Shown: positions 34,933 through 42,920 of the stretch, piece by piece
Numbering within the stretch: the first letter of the stretch is position 1
Layout: every line of letters starts with the position of its first letter
Assembly (NCBI RefSeq): GCF_965227505.1
Contig: NZ_OZ245757.1
Location: forward strand, 2,666,001-2,730,000
Source of the DNA: Pelagibius sp965227505
GTDB taxonomy: Bacteria; Pseudomonadota; Alphaproteobacteria; Kiloniellales; Kiloniellaceae
Direction of reading: 5' to 3'
DNA: 64,000 bases
Position numbers and translations under genes: made by a program
The notes under the pieces: generated by a model
What the model was told of the DNA's origin: nothing
The model's input: only the letters and a program-made list of their open reading frames with translations
Database searches by the model: none

Positions 34933-36135
34933 TCAGGCCGCGTCTTCCAGCGCCTTGACCCCCGGCAGGGTCTTGCCCTCCAGCCATTCCAGGAAGGCGC
35001 CGCCGGCGGTGGAGACATAGGAGAAATCGTTCAGTACCCCGGCGTGGGCCAGCGCCGCCACGGTGTCGCCGCCGCCGGCGACGGAGAGCAGCTTGCCCTC
35101 CCCGGTCAGCGCCGCCGCCGCCCGCGCCACGGTGTTGGTGGCGGCGTCGAAGGGCGGCACCTCGAAGCAGCCGAGCGGGCCGTTCCACACCAGCGTGGCG
35201 CAGTCGCCGAGGCGCCGCGCCAGATGCTCCGCCGTGGCCGGGCCGAGGTCGAGGATCATCTGCCCCGCCGGCACGGCCTTCACCGAGACCACCTCCGTCG
35301 CCACGCCCGCGGCCAGCTCGCGGGCGACCACGGCGTCGGTGGGCAGCACCACGTCACAGCCGGCATCCTTGGCCTTGGCGAGGATCTCCCGGGCGGTCTC
35401 GGCCATCTCGTGTTCGCAGAGCGACCGGGCGACATCGACGCCGACGGCATTGAGGAAGGTGTTCGCCATGCCCCCGCCGATCACCAGCATATCGACCCGC
35501 GCGACCAGGTTGCCCAGCAGGTCGAGCTTGGTGGAAATCTTCGCACCGCCGACGACCGCCGCCAGCGGCCGCTTGGGTTGCTCCAGGGCCGAGGCCAGGT
35601 GCTCCAGTTCCGCCTGCATCAGGCGCCCGGCCGCCGCCGGCAGGCGCCGGGCCAGCCCTTCGGTGGAGGCATGGGCGCGGTGGGCGGCGGAGAAGGCGTC
35701 GTTCACATAAAGCTCGCCGAGGCTCGCCAGATCGTCGGCGAAACCGGCCTCGTTGGCCTCCTCCCCGCCATGGAAGCGCAGGTTTTCCAGCAGCAGCACG
35801 CCGCCGTTCTCCAGTTCGTCAAGCGCCGCCCGTGGCGCCGGCCCTACGCAGTCCTCGGCGAAGGCGACCGAGGTGCCGCCCAGCACCGCGCCCACCACCG
35901 GCGCCAGGGGGGCGAGCGACATGTCCGCCACCGGCTTGCCCTTGGGCCGGCCGAAGTGCGACAGCAGGAGAACCTTCGCGCCCGCCGCCGTCAGATCGCG
36001 GATCGTCGGCGCCGCCCGTTCGATGCGCGTCAGGTCCGTTACCTTGCCGTCGGCCATGGGCACATTGAAGTCCACACGCAGCAGCACGGCCTTGCCGGCC
36101 ACATCCAGATCGTCCAGGGTCTTGAAAGCGGGCAT
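34933..36135 (-). CDS. pgk: Phosphoglycerate kinase
   Basis: Pgk transfers the phosphate of 1,3-bisphosphoglycerate to ADP in glycolysis and does the reverse in gluconeogenesis. The 400-residue protein shows KAVLLRVDFNVPMADG near residue 13-30, SHFGRPKGK near 60, the VGGAKISTKLDLL block near 190-200, GGGMANTFLNA, and the C-terminal GGGDTVAAL followed by FSYVSTAGGAFLEWLEGK. ATG 36135 is the family start. It stands alone here, not next to gap, tpiA or fba. Only a GYD-domain gene follows on the same strand. Confidence 0.97.
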   Translation of the reverse strand: MPAFKTLDDLDVAGKAVLLRVDFNVPMADGKVTDLTRIERAAPTIRDLTAAGAKVLLLSHFGRPKGKPVADMSLAPLAPVVGAVLGGTSVAFAEDCVGPAPRAALDELENGGVLLLENLRFHGGEEANEAGFADDLASLGELYVNDAFSAAHRAHASTEGLARRLPAAAGRLMQAELEHLASALEQPKRPLAAVVGGAKISTKLDLLGNLVARVDMLVIGGGMANTFLNAVGVDVARSLCEHEMAETAREILAKAKDAGCDVVLPTDAVVARELAAGVATEVVSVKAVPAGQMILDLGPATAEHLARRLGDCATLVWNGPLGCFEVPPFDAATNTVARAAAALTGEGKLLSVAGGGDTVAALAHAGVLNDFSYVSTAGGAFLEWLEGKTLPGVKALEDAA

Positions 36136-36252
36136 GGGGGAAACCTCGCGCGGTTGGAGGGGGCCGGAACACTCGCGCCGGAGTGTTGCCAAACCCGCCC
36201 CCAGGCGCAAGGGCGAAGGCACCTAAAACGCCCCTCTACCCATAGCGACTAG

Positions 36253-36277
36253 CGATCCCATCGAGGGTCTGGGATCG
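36253..36277 (-). terminator. Hairpin after the RTX/RCC1 gene
   Basis: CGATCCCA and TGGGATCG pair around a 9-base loop about 25 bases after the stop codon at 36302. No T tract follows on the minus strand, so it is a weak terminator candidate. Confidence 0.45.
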
Positions 36278-36301
36278 ATCGAAGCAGGCAGCCGCTGCCC
36301 G

Positions 36302-39300
36302 TCACACGAAATCGATCTCCATCTTGATGAAGTCGAGGACGGAGGTGTCCTTGAAGGTGAGGCTGGTGCTGCTGTCGAAAGCGAAGACCAAGTCGTCGCC
36401 CTGGCGGTCCAGGTGCCGCACCATCTCCCACTTGCTGTCGACGCCGTCGATGTCCAGCCGCAGGGTGTCTTCCTCACCGAAGATGGAGAACCAGGAGGTC
36501 TCGAAATCCTCGATGACGTCGTGGCCGCTGAGAGCGCCGAAGACGAAGGTGTCCTCACCGTCGCCGCCGCGGGCGGTGTCGTTGCCGGCGCCGCCGTCGA
36601 TCACATCATCGCCGCGGCCACCGTTCAGGCGGTCGTTGCCGTCCCCGCCCAGCAGCGTGTCTTCGCCCCGGTTGCCGCGCAGCCGGTCGTTGCCGGCGCC
36701 GCCGACGACCTCGTCATCGCCGCGGCCGCCAACCAGGGTGTCGTTCCCATCGTTGCCGAAGAGGACGTCGTCCCCGGCCAGGCCGCGCAGCAGATCGTCA
36801 CCCGCGCCACCGCGCAGCAGCTCGCCCTCGGCCGTTCCGTCCTCCGTCAGTGGCAGGTCGACCGGCTCGTCGGCGGCCTGGAAGTTGAAGGACGAGGTAT
36901 CGCCGCTGTCGAAGCCGATCACCGGGTTGCCGTCGGCATCGACGAAGGCGCCGGTATCGAATTCGACCGCGTAGCGCGCGCCCGGCATCAGAAAGGCCGA
37001 GGGCGTCACCACGACCTCGCTGCCGTCGAAGGAGACGAAGCGCGGATCGGTGATGTCGATCTCGCGCGTGTCCGTGGGGTCGTCGCGGTTGACGAGGCGC
37101 AGGCTCCCCGCACCGGCGAAGACCTCTTCGGTGAAGGAGAACGTCAGGCCGGATTGGATCGGCAGATCCCGCGCGTTGTCCGCCGGCGTGGTGCTGACCA
37201 GATAGGGCTCCGGATCGCTGGTGAAGTCGACGATCCGGGGTTCGTAGACGCTGCCCTCCGTGCGATAGCCCAGGCGCCCGTCGGAATTGGAGCCGAAGGT
37301 GTAGACATCGCCGTTGTCGGCCACGGCAATGATGGAGTTGGGACCGCTGGCGATCTCGACGATGGTCACATCGTCGAGGCCACTGACGAGGGTCGGGAAG
37401 AAGGTGCCGTCGCTCTGCGCCGCCGGATCGCCGTCGAGGCCGCCGGTGGGCCCGACGTCGTTGGGCCCCCAGGCGTAGACGTCGCCGTCCTCGGTCAGCG
37501 CGATCACCCAGCGGGCACCGCCTTTCACATCCACGACATTGTCGGGCAAGCCCTGGATCCTGGTCGGCTCCAGCACGTCGGCGGCGTCGGGGGTGAAGGT
37601 GCCGTCGCCGTTGTCGCTGCCGACGCCGATCTGGCCGAAGCGGTTCTCGCCCCAGCCATAGACTTCCCCGTCAGCCGTCACGGCGAAGGAGGTCTTGGTG
37701 TCGGCGGTGATCGAGACGACGTTGGCCGGCAGGCCTTCGACCTTGAGCGGCGAGAGGATTTCGCGGACCGGGTCGCCGTTCGCGTCCAGGCCCTCGGGCG
37801 AGCCGATCTGGCCGTCGATGTTGGAGCCGAAGCCATAGACATCGCCGTCGGCCGTCAGCACCAGGGTGTGGGAGGTGCCGGAGGACACAGCGACGATGGT
37901 TTCGTCGGAGAGGGCCGCGACCTCGGTCGGTACTTCCCTGTTGTCTTCGTCGCCGAGGCCAAGCTGGCCGTTGGAATTCTGGCCCCAGGCGTAAAGCGTT
38001 CCCAGATCGTCCACGGCATAAGACGCCCCGTTGCCGTTTTCGATGAGGACGATGTTGGCATCGTCCAGGGCCTCGACCTTTTTCGGGATCAACTGATCCT
38101 CGTCATCGCCGTGGCCGAGGCGCCCGAAGTTGCCGAAGCCCCAGGTGTAGACGTCGCCGCCTTCGGTCAGGAAAGAGCTGTGGACCAGCCCGGCGGAGAC
38201 CGAGGCGATGGTGCCCTCGAAGCCCTCCGGCAGCGCCACTTCCACCGGCGTCTTGATGTCGTAGCCCTTGACGCCGATCCCCAGTTGGGCGACCACGTTC
38301 TCGCCGCTGGCATAGAGCGTGTTGGTATCCTTGTCGAGGAAGAGCGAGAAGTGGTTGCCGCCGCCGACGGTGGTGACGGTCTGCGGCACCGTTTCCTCGT
38401 AGGTCGAGAGCGCGCGTGGGCGGTCCACCGCCAGATCGTCCAGACCGGAGGTCAGAATGATCGTTTCGTCGGCGTCCAGGTAGTCGCCGTCGCCGTTGAG
38501 GTCCGTCAACGTGACGACATGTTCGTCCGCGGTAAGGATCACGTTGCCGTCTTCGTCGGCTTCGATGTTGAAGCCGACGACCATGTCGTAGCCCTCCGGC
38601 AGAGCAGAGGCGTTCCAGACCTCCACCGCCTCCGCTGCGGTATCGATGTCGTTCGAGCCGTTAAGATCGGTCAGGCGGTAGACGACGGGCTGTGCACCGG
38701 GGTCCGAGAAGTCCGGAAACCAGGTGAGAGTCAGCAGACTGTCGCCCTGGACGGCGGAGCTGATGTCGACCGGCGCGCCGAAGTTCATGGCATCGGTGAT
38801 GAAAGGCGTCACCTCGTCGGGGGAGATGCTGCCGTTGCCGTCGCTGTCCTCGATGCGGTGGATGATGTCCACCACCGATTCGCCGGTCAGATCGTTCACG
38901 TAGGCCACTTCGCCGTCGAAGACGATATCGAAGGGAACCGCCGAAGACCCCAGGGCGCCGCCGCCGGCCAGCTGGATCGTCTGCAGATCGAGCCAGACGG
39001 TCGCCTCCCCGGCGTCGTTGGCATCGCCGTCGCCGTTCAGGTCTTCGGTTCGATAGACAACATCGTCGGGGCTGGAACTGACGCCTGCGTTGGTGATGTA
39101 GATGGCGCCGTCCGGTCCCTCGGCAATCCCGTTGGGCGTGACCAGCGCCAGCCCTTCGGCGTTGTCGGCGTCGAACCAGACAACAGCTTCGCCGGCATCG
39201 TTGGCATCGCCGTCGCGGTTGAGGTCCCGCAGCCGGTAGACGGCATCGGCGTTGCCGTCGCCGACATAGACCGATTTGTCGCTCGTCTGTTCGACGGTAA

Positions 39301-39466
39301 AGATGTTGGAGGTCGGATTGCTCAGTCCGGAGGCGTTGCTCCCGTCAAAGAACACGCGCCTTTCGCCGGGGTCCAGGGCATCGCCGTCGAAGTTCTCGTC
39401 AATCAGAAGAAAGAGGGCATCGGCGCGCTGATCGCCGAGGAGAATGCCGGACTTGGTTTGCTGCAT
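36302..39466 (-). CDS. Giant RTX protein with EF-hand-like, RCC1 and SbsA-type Ig-like modules
   Basis: The 1054-residue protein has no signal peptide. Residues ~1-360 contain repeated Ca-binding-like DxNxDG loops (DLNRDGDANDAGEA, DLNGDGDANDAGEA, DLNGDGDYLDADE). Residues ~360-750 form an RCC1-type beta-propeller, with repeats such as GDVYTWGFGNFGRLGHGDDED and GTLYAWGQNSNGQLG. Residues ~755-860 resemble an SbsA Ig-like module (TPADNARDLP...). Residues ~885-970 are RTX nonapeptide repeats of the GGxGDDxLxG kind. The final part (~970-1054) resembles RTX C-termini used by type I secretion, ending DFIKMEIDFV. Export by a type I system is therefore likely, but no T1SS genes are in the window. Confidence 0.88.
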   Translation of the reverse strand: MQQTKSGILLGDQRADALFLLIDENFDGDALDPGERRVFFDGSNASGLSNPTSNIFTVEQTSDKSVYVGDGNADAVYRLRDLNRDGDANDAGEAVVWFDADNAEGLALVTPNGIAEGPDGAIYITNAGVSSSPDDVVYRTEDLNGDGDANDAGEATVWLDLQTIQLAGGGALGSSAVPFDIVFDGEVAYVNDLTGESVVDIIHRIEDSDGNGSISPDEVTPFITDAMNFGAPVDISSAVQGDSLLTLTWFPDFSDPGAQPVVYRLTDLNGSNDIDTAAEAVEVWNASALPEGYDMVVGFNIEADEDGNVILTADEHVVTLTDLNGDGDYLDADETIILTSGLDDLAVDRPRALSTYEETVPQTVTTVGGGNHFSLFLDKDTNTLYASGENVVAQLGIGVKGYDIKTPVEVALPEGFEGTIASVSAGLVHSSFLTEGGDVYTWGFGNFGRLGHGDDEDQLIPKKVEALDDANIVLIENGNGASYAVDDLGTLYAWGQNSNGQLGLGDEDNREVPTEVAALSDETIVAVSSGTSHTLVLTADGDVYGFGSNIDGQIGSPEGLDANGDPVREILSPLKVEGLPANVVSITADTKTSFAVTADGEVYGWGENRFGQIGVGSDNGDGTFTPDAADVLEPTRIQGLPDNVVDVKGGARWVIALTEDGDVYAWGPNDVGPTGGLDGDPAAQSDGTFFPTLVSGLDDVTIVEIASGPNSIIAVADNGDVYTFGSNSDGRLGYRTEGSVYEPRIVDFTSDPEPYLVSTTPADNARDLPIQSGLTFSFTEEVFAGAGSLRLVNRDDPTDTREIDITDPRFVSFDGSEVVVTPSAFLMPGARYAVEFDTGAFVDADGNPVIGFDSGDTSSFNFQAADEPVDLPLTEDGTAEGELLRGGAGDDLLRGLAGDDVLFGNDGNDTLVGGRGDDEVVGGAGNDRLRGNRGEDTLLGGDGNDRLNGGRGDDVIDGGAGNDTARGGDGEDTFVFGALSGHDVIEDFETSWFSIFGEEDTLRLDIDGVDSKWEMVRHLDRQGDDLVFAFDSSTSLTFKDTSVLDFIKMEIDFV

Positions 39467-39705
39467 GGATCGGGTTCCGATTCGGATTGAGGACAGGGGC
39501 GGCAGCCAAAACCCAGGCAGACGTCAACGCCTGCAGCCTTTGCGTTCGCACTGGTGGCGAACGCCTGTGGGACTGCCGTGAAAGTCAGGGTGTCGGTGCG
39601 GCTCAGCGGCCGGACGGCCGGCTCGCCTAGGGGCCGGGCGGCGGCGCCGTGGGCCAGGATCTGAGGATGCGGAGGGGTTCTGTAGCGCCGGCCGATTGGA
39701 CCGGG

Positions 39706-39750
39706 CGGGCACCCGGAGTCATGGCACCCGGAGTCATGGCACCCGGAGTC
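39706..39750. repeat. Tandem 15-base repeat, three copies
   Basis: The unit ATGGCACCCGGAGTC is repeated exactly twice (39721-39735 and 39736-39750), with a third, slightly changed unit before it (39706-39720). It lies in the upstream region of the RTX/RCC1 gene and is not part of a supported reading frame. Confidence 0.85.
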
Positions 39751-39878
39751 GTGGCGCGCCAAGGCATGGCGCTCAGCCGCGCTCGAGATCCGCAATGCGG
39801 TTCACCGGTGGATCGACGAACGGACGCCCTCATGTCGCGGCTCTCCCCTTGGCGCGGATCAACCTGATGCCTGAACGG

Positions 39879-39905
39879 TATTGCAACTAAGAATCATTTG
39901 CAATA
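39879..39905. promoter_or_regulatory. Fur-box-like inverted repeat
   Basis: TATTGCAA and TTGCAATA are perfect 8-base arms around CTAAGAATCAT. The inner 19 bases match the classical Fur box at 12 positions and keep the AATCATT half. The only gene it could control in the minus direction is the RTX protein. A plus-strand target has not been found. Confidence 0.55.
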
Positions 39906-40029
39906 CATAATGGCCGCTGTTCTCCGCTTTCAGGGTGTTACTAGCCGGCACCAAAGGCTGTGAAGAGCGATCCCCTATGAAGGCAGCCGCAAATTCAAGG
40001 CCGACAGAAACTGAGAGAGTGGAAGCAAT

Positions 40030-40527
40030 CTAACGCCGCCCAGCAACGACTTCCTCGACAACCGAAGGATCCGACAGATCTCGATGCCACCAATGGCGGG
40101 TGCAGGCACCGCAGTTGTGACGCCTCCGATCATCGGCAACGCGCAAAAGCGCTACGAGCAATGCAAAGGATTTCTGCCGCTCGCTGGCCGGCAAGGAGAT
40201 GATTTTGGCGAACGCCCGCCGGATGCTTCCACTCCCTAAGGAATCCTGTTCCGCTGCTTTGGCCATGATAACGCAAGGCGTGAAGGTGGGTCTGAGCTTG
40301 CTCTGCTGGATCGCCGCCGCTGCTGCCTCTCCTGTCGTGCCGGCTTCACGGGCGAAGACTGCGAGCGCCCTCAGGACATCGACCTGCCTTTCATCGTCTT
40401 GTTCCTCGAACCAGCCGGCTCCGGTCGACATCGGAACAATGCCTTGCGCCAACTGGTTCAGGTAGATCTCTGTCCTGATGCCCAACACGCTCAATGCCTT
40501 CGCCCGTCGAACCCTTCCGGCAAGCAT
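40030..40527 (-). CDS. DUF5958-like hypothetical protein
   Basis: The 165-residue frame carries the DUF5958 pattern: YLNQLAQGIVPMSTGAGWFEEQ, a dozen residues of helix (VDVLRALAVFAREAG), then LRPTFTPCVIMAKA. The family is of unknown function and is more often seen in actinobacteria and some firmicutes. Its codon choice is less GC-biased than its neighbours, fitting transfer. The start is uncertain: ATG 40527 is used, but a GTG at 40488 is as likely. It lies 64 bases before the stop of the sterol desaturase gene. Confidence 0.6.
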   Translation of the reverse strand: MLAGRVRRAKALSVLGIRTEIYLNQLAQGIVPMSTGAGWFEEQDDERQVDVLRALAVFAREAGTTGEAAAAAIQQSKLRPTFTPCVIMAKAAEQDSLGSGSIRRAFAKIISLPASERQKSFALLVALLRVADDRRRHNCGACTRHWWHRDLSDPSVVEEVVAGRR

Positions 40528-40591
40528 AGTGGAGTTTGCTGATCTTGTCCGGCGAGGTGGTGACGAGCCACTCTACTGCCATCTCGCCAGT

Positions 40592-41437
40592 TTAACGATT
40601 TGGCCGCCAACCGGGGCGGCGGAAGAGGTAGCCGCGCAGGTCGGCAAAGCTGCGGGCGGACGCCAGGTCGCGGAACAGGGCGGGGTACTCGGAGAACCAG
40701 ACCTTCAGCGGGTTCACGGAGTCGAAATCCCGGGCGAGGCCGTAGCGCGGCCGCTCCTCCTCCGCCTGATAGGTGCCGAACATCCGATCCCAGACGATCA
40801 GGATGCCGCCGTAGTTCTTGTCGAGGTACTTGGGGTCGCAGCCGTGGTGCACACGGTGGTTGGACGGCGTGTTGAGGATGCGGTCCAGCGGGCCCAGCCT
40901 GCCGATCACCTCGGTATGGATCCAGGTCTGATAGACCAGCACGGCGACCTGGGCCCCCAGCACCGCCAGGGGGTGAAAGCCGACCAGGATCAGCGGCAGG
41001 TGCATAAGCGCCGCCCAGGGGCTTTCAAGAAAGCCGAAGCGCAGGGCCACCGCCGTGTTCAGATAGCGGGCCGAGTGGTGCACGGCGTGGGAGAGCCAGA
41101 GCAGGCGCACCTGGTGCGCCAGGCGGTGCTCCCAGTAGTAGACGAAGTCCGCGGCAACCAGCACCAGCACCAGCGTGAAGACCGTCACCGGGATCTGCAG
41201 CGGCGTCACCAGTTCGTAGAGCGTGAAGTAGGCGATCACCGTGGCGGTGGCGAAGAGCAATTCCCCCGCCAGATAGGGAATCTGGGTCGAGATGCTGGCC
41301 AGCGTTTCCAACAGACGGCGGCCGGTCTCTTGCCGGCGGATCAGATCGCGCAGGATCTCGATGCTGAGCAGGGCCACGCCCACCAGCAGCGAGAGCCCGT
41401 CCATCTCTGCGATCCAGCCTTCGATCTGATCAACCAT
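40592..41437 (-). CDS. Sterol desaturase/fatty acid hydroxylase family membrane protein
   Basis: The 281-residue protein has four to five hydrophobic segments and the three di-iron histidine clusters: HRLAH (~residue 106), HAVHH (~120) and HRVHH (~199), followed by DKNYGGILIVWDRMFGTY. This is the fatty acid hydroxylase superfamily, whose bacterial members hydroxylate or desaturate lipids and carotenoids. The lipid substrate is unknown. It is divergent from the tetR-like gene at 41578, and two operator-like sites lie in the 140-base gap. Confidence 0.93.
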   Translation of the reverse strand: MVDQIEGWIAEMDGLSLLVGVALLSIEILRDLIRRQETGRRLLETLASISTQIPYLAGELLFATATVIAYFTLYELVTPLQIPVTVFTLVLVLVAADFVYYWEHRLAHQVRLLWLSHAVHHSARYLNTAVALRFGFLESPWAALMHLPLILVGFHPLAVLGAQVAVLVYQTWIHTEVIGRLGPLDRILNTPSNHRVHHGCDPKYLDKNYGGILIVWDRMFGTYQAEEERPRYGLARDFDSVNPLKVWFSEYPALFRDLASARSFADLRGYLFRRPGWRPNR

Positions 41438-41504
41438 GGCGTCGACCCCCTTTGCCCCTAGGTGTGAAACGGCAAGCGGGCGCAGGCTTGGCAGGCGCCG
41501 CTTG

Positions 41505-41522
41505 ATTATCTAATCTGACAAT
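41505..41522. promoter_or_regulatory. Operator-like site 1 between desaturase and tetR
   Basis: ATTATCTAATCTGACAAT has the form ATTRTC-N6-GAYAAT and is an approximate palindrome. The same motif occurs in inverted orientation at 41543-41560. It lies upstream of both divergent start codons. Confidence 0.65.
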
Positions 41523-41542
41523 CAATTAAGAAGCAGCTATAA

Positions 41543-41560
41543 ATTGTCAAGTCTGATAAT
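41543..41560. promoter_or_regulatory. Operator-like site 2 between desaturase and tetR
   Basis: ATTGTCAAGTCTGATAAT is the inverted counterpart of site 1: its reverse complement keeps the ATTATC and GACAAT ends exactly. The site is just upstream of the GGAGGAACCGAGC ribosome-binding region of the tetR-like gene, a position suited to self-repression. Confidence 0.65.
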
Positions 41561-41577
41561 AAACGGAGGAACCGAGC

Positions 41578-42162
41578 ATGGCCCGGCCAAGGGTGACCGA
41601 GGCGCGCAGGGAAGAGATTCTGGAAGCCTTCGCACGTTGCGTGGCGCGCGAAGGAGTCGAGGGCGCGTCGCTGCAGAAGGTGGCTGACGAGGCGGGCCTG
41701 GCCCGCGCTCTGCTGCGCCACCACGTCGGAAACCGGGAGGAGCTGGTTCTGGCGCTGGCCGAGCGCTTCTGCCGTCACAGCCTCGCCGAGATGGCCGAAC
41801 TGGGGGCCGCGCTGCCGGAGAAGAAGCGCCTGGAGACCTTTATCGCCGCCCTCTTCGCACCCGGCTACGCCAGTTCCGGCGAGGACCTGAAGGTGGGCGC
41901 CGCCCTCGTCAATGCCGCGGAGAGCCGCCCCGAGCTGCGCGAAAGGCTACGCGCGTGGTATGGCGCCTTCGAAGGGATCGTCGCCGACGAACTCGGCCGG
42001 GCCTACCCGCAGGCCAAGCGGGCGGCCCGCACAGAGGTCGCCAGCGGCATCGTCGGCATGGCCTTTTCCGCCGACTCGCTCACGCCTCTGGGCGACGGCA
42101 AGGCGTTGTTCGCCCGCTCCCGCCGGGCTGCGCTGCGCCTGGCGGCAACGCTCGGGGACTAA
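41578..42162 (+). CDS. TetR-family transcriptional regulator
   Basis: The 194-residue protein has the N-terminal TetR helix-turn-helix (ARREEILEAFARCVAREGVEGASLQKVADEAGLARALLRHHVGNREEL, residues ~8-54) and a C-terminal ligand/dimer domain. ATG 41578 follows a good GGAGGAACCGAGC. It is divergent from the sterol desaturase gene and, with the twin palindromes at 41505 and 41543, probably represses it and itself. Part of its 3' end is duplicated, in decayed form, at 42838-42920. Confidence 0.93.
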   Translation: MARPRVTEARREEILEAFARCVAREGVEGASLQKVADEAGLARALLRHHVGNREELVLALAERFCRHSLAEMAELGAALPEKKRLETFIAALFAPGYASSGEDLKVGAALVNAAESRPELRERLRAWYGAFEGIVADELGRAYPQAKRAARTEVASGIVGMAFSADSLTPLGDGKALFARSRRAALRLAATLGD

Positions 42163-42254
42163 GGGATCATTGCTTGGTCACACCCAAAGAAGCGGCCGAG
42201 CCAACTACGCGCAGACCACAGAAACGAAAGTGGCGGCAAGCAGGATTGCAGAGA

Positions 42255-42704
42255 CTATCGAGTGTCGACGGTGCGCAGTATCTCGTCTCGCAGAAACGAC
42301 CAAGTTCCATCTGGTCTGGCGGTGACCTCGATCGGATAGGGCTCTTCTACTTGAGGCATTTCATTTAGTCGCCGGGTGCAGGCCTGAACATCGTTTGTGT
42401 AGAACACCCACTGCTTGGCCCCGTCAAACGTAAGCACCGCGGTCAGAACAGCTAGGGCGTCTTGTTCCCAGGCGGCGCAAAGCCTGTCCTCGAAGACTCT
42501 CAGCTCTTCAAACAGTTGATCACTTGGCATTGCCGCTGAGCCTTGCTCAGCATAGGGCCAAACCACCTGAAGCAACATGGGATGGCTGCCACCATCTCCG
42601 GGCTGCAGAACAGGCACCCGCCACCGCAGGAGACCGGGCCCCTGCTTCTTTTCCACGGCGATGCCTTTCCATTCGTCGCGCTCGATCAGGCTGGCAACGT
42701 CCAT
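42255..42704 (-). CDS. DUF695 domain protein
   Basis: The 149-residue protein shows the DUF695 pattern, with GLLRWRVPVLQPGDG near residue 26 and AVLTFDGAKQWVFYTNDV near 88-105. The ending EPYPIEVTARPDGTWSFLRDEIL is a family hallmark. Function unknown. ATG 42704 is preferred over ATG 42710 because a GAGG ribosome-binding stretch is placed correctly. The gene is isolated between tetR and the remnant region, and its codon use is visibly less GC-rich, as for DUF5958 nearby. Confidence 0.75.
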   Translation of the reverse strand: MDVASLIERDEWKGIAVEKKQGPGLLRWRVPVLQPGDGGSHPMLLQVVWPYAEQGSAAMPSDQLFEELRVFEDRLCAAWEQDALAVLTAVLTFDGAKQWVFYTNDVQACTRRLNEMPQVEEPYPIEVTARPDGTWSFLRDEILRTVDTR

Positions 42705-42837
42705 GGTCATGCCTCAGGTTCAACTAGATTCAGTCTTCCCAGGACCTCGACAATTCGCAAGACGCTCTGTCAAAAACCCGCTCCGCACTCCCAGGACCCA
42801 GGTGAAGGCGTCCAAAACCAAACTGCATATCGTCGCC

Positions 42838-42920
42838 ATGCCAGTCTCTACCGACTCTTGCACTCCCCTGGCCGACAGCAAGGCGCTGTTCGCCCGCTCC
42901 CGCGGTGCCGCCCGCGCTCA
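42838..42920 (+). pseudogene. Decayed copy of the tetR 3' end
   Basis: This segment aligns with tetR at 42060-42140. The best-kept part is GCAAGGCG-TGTTCGCCCGCTCCCG (at 42882), and its translation (CTPLADSKALFARSRGAARA) parallels the regulator's tail SLTPLGDGKALFARSRRAAL. The rest of the gene is missing and the frame is not carried by a start codon with a ribosome-binding site. It is thus a leftover of a partial duplication or of a second tetR, and overlaps the end of the Met-rich gene. Confidence 0.65.

Larger units (their letters stand above)
39467..40029. other. Upstream region of the RTX gene, with tandem repeat and Fur-like site
   Basis: No gene is supported in these 563 bases. They hold a 15-base tandem array (39706-39750) and a 27-base Fur-box-like palindrome (39879-39905) about 410 bases upstream of the RTX start. 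The RTX promoter must be here. From ~39870 to ~39990 the composition is AT-richer than the surroundings. Confidence 0.5.

Noticed and set aside
36413..39490. Antisense open frame over the RTX/RCC1 gene (~1025 residues, plus strand)
   Set aside because: It exactly mirrors the repetitive RTX gene and encodes a repetitive, Val/Ala/Gly-rich sequence with no domain. The minus strand has clear RCC1 and RTX repeats.
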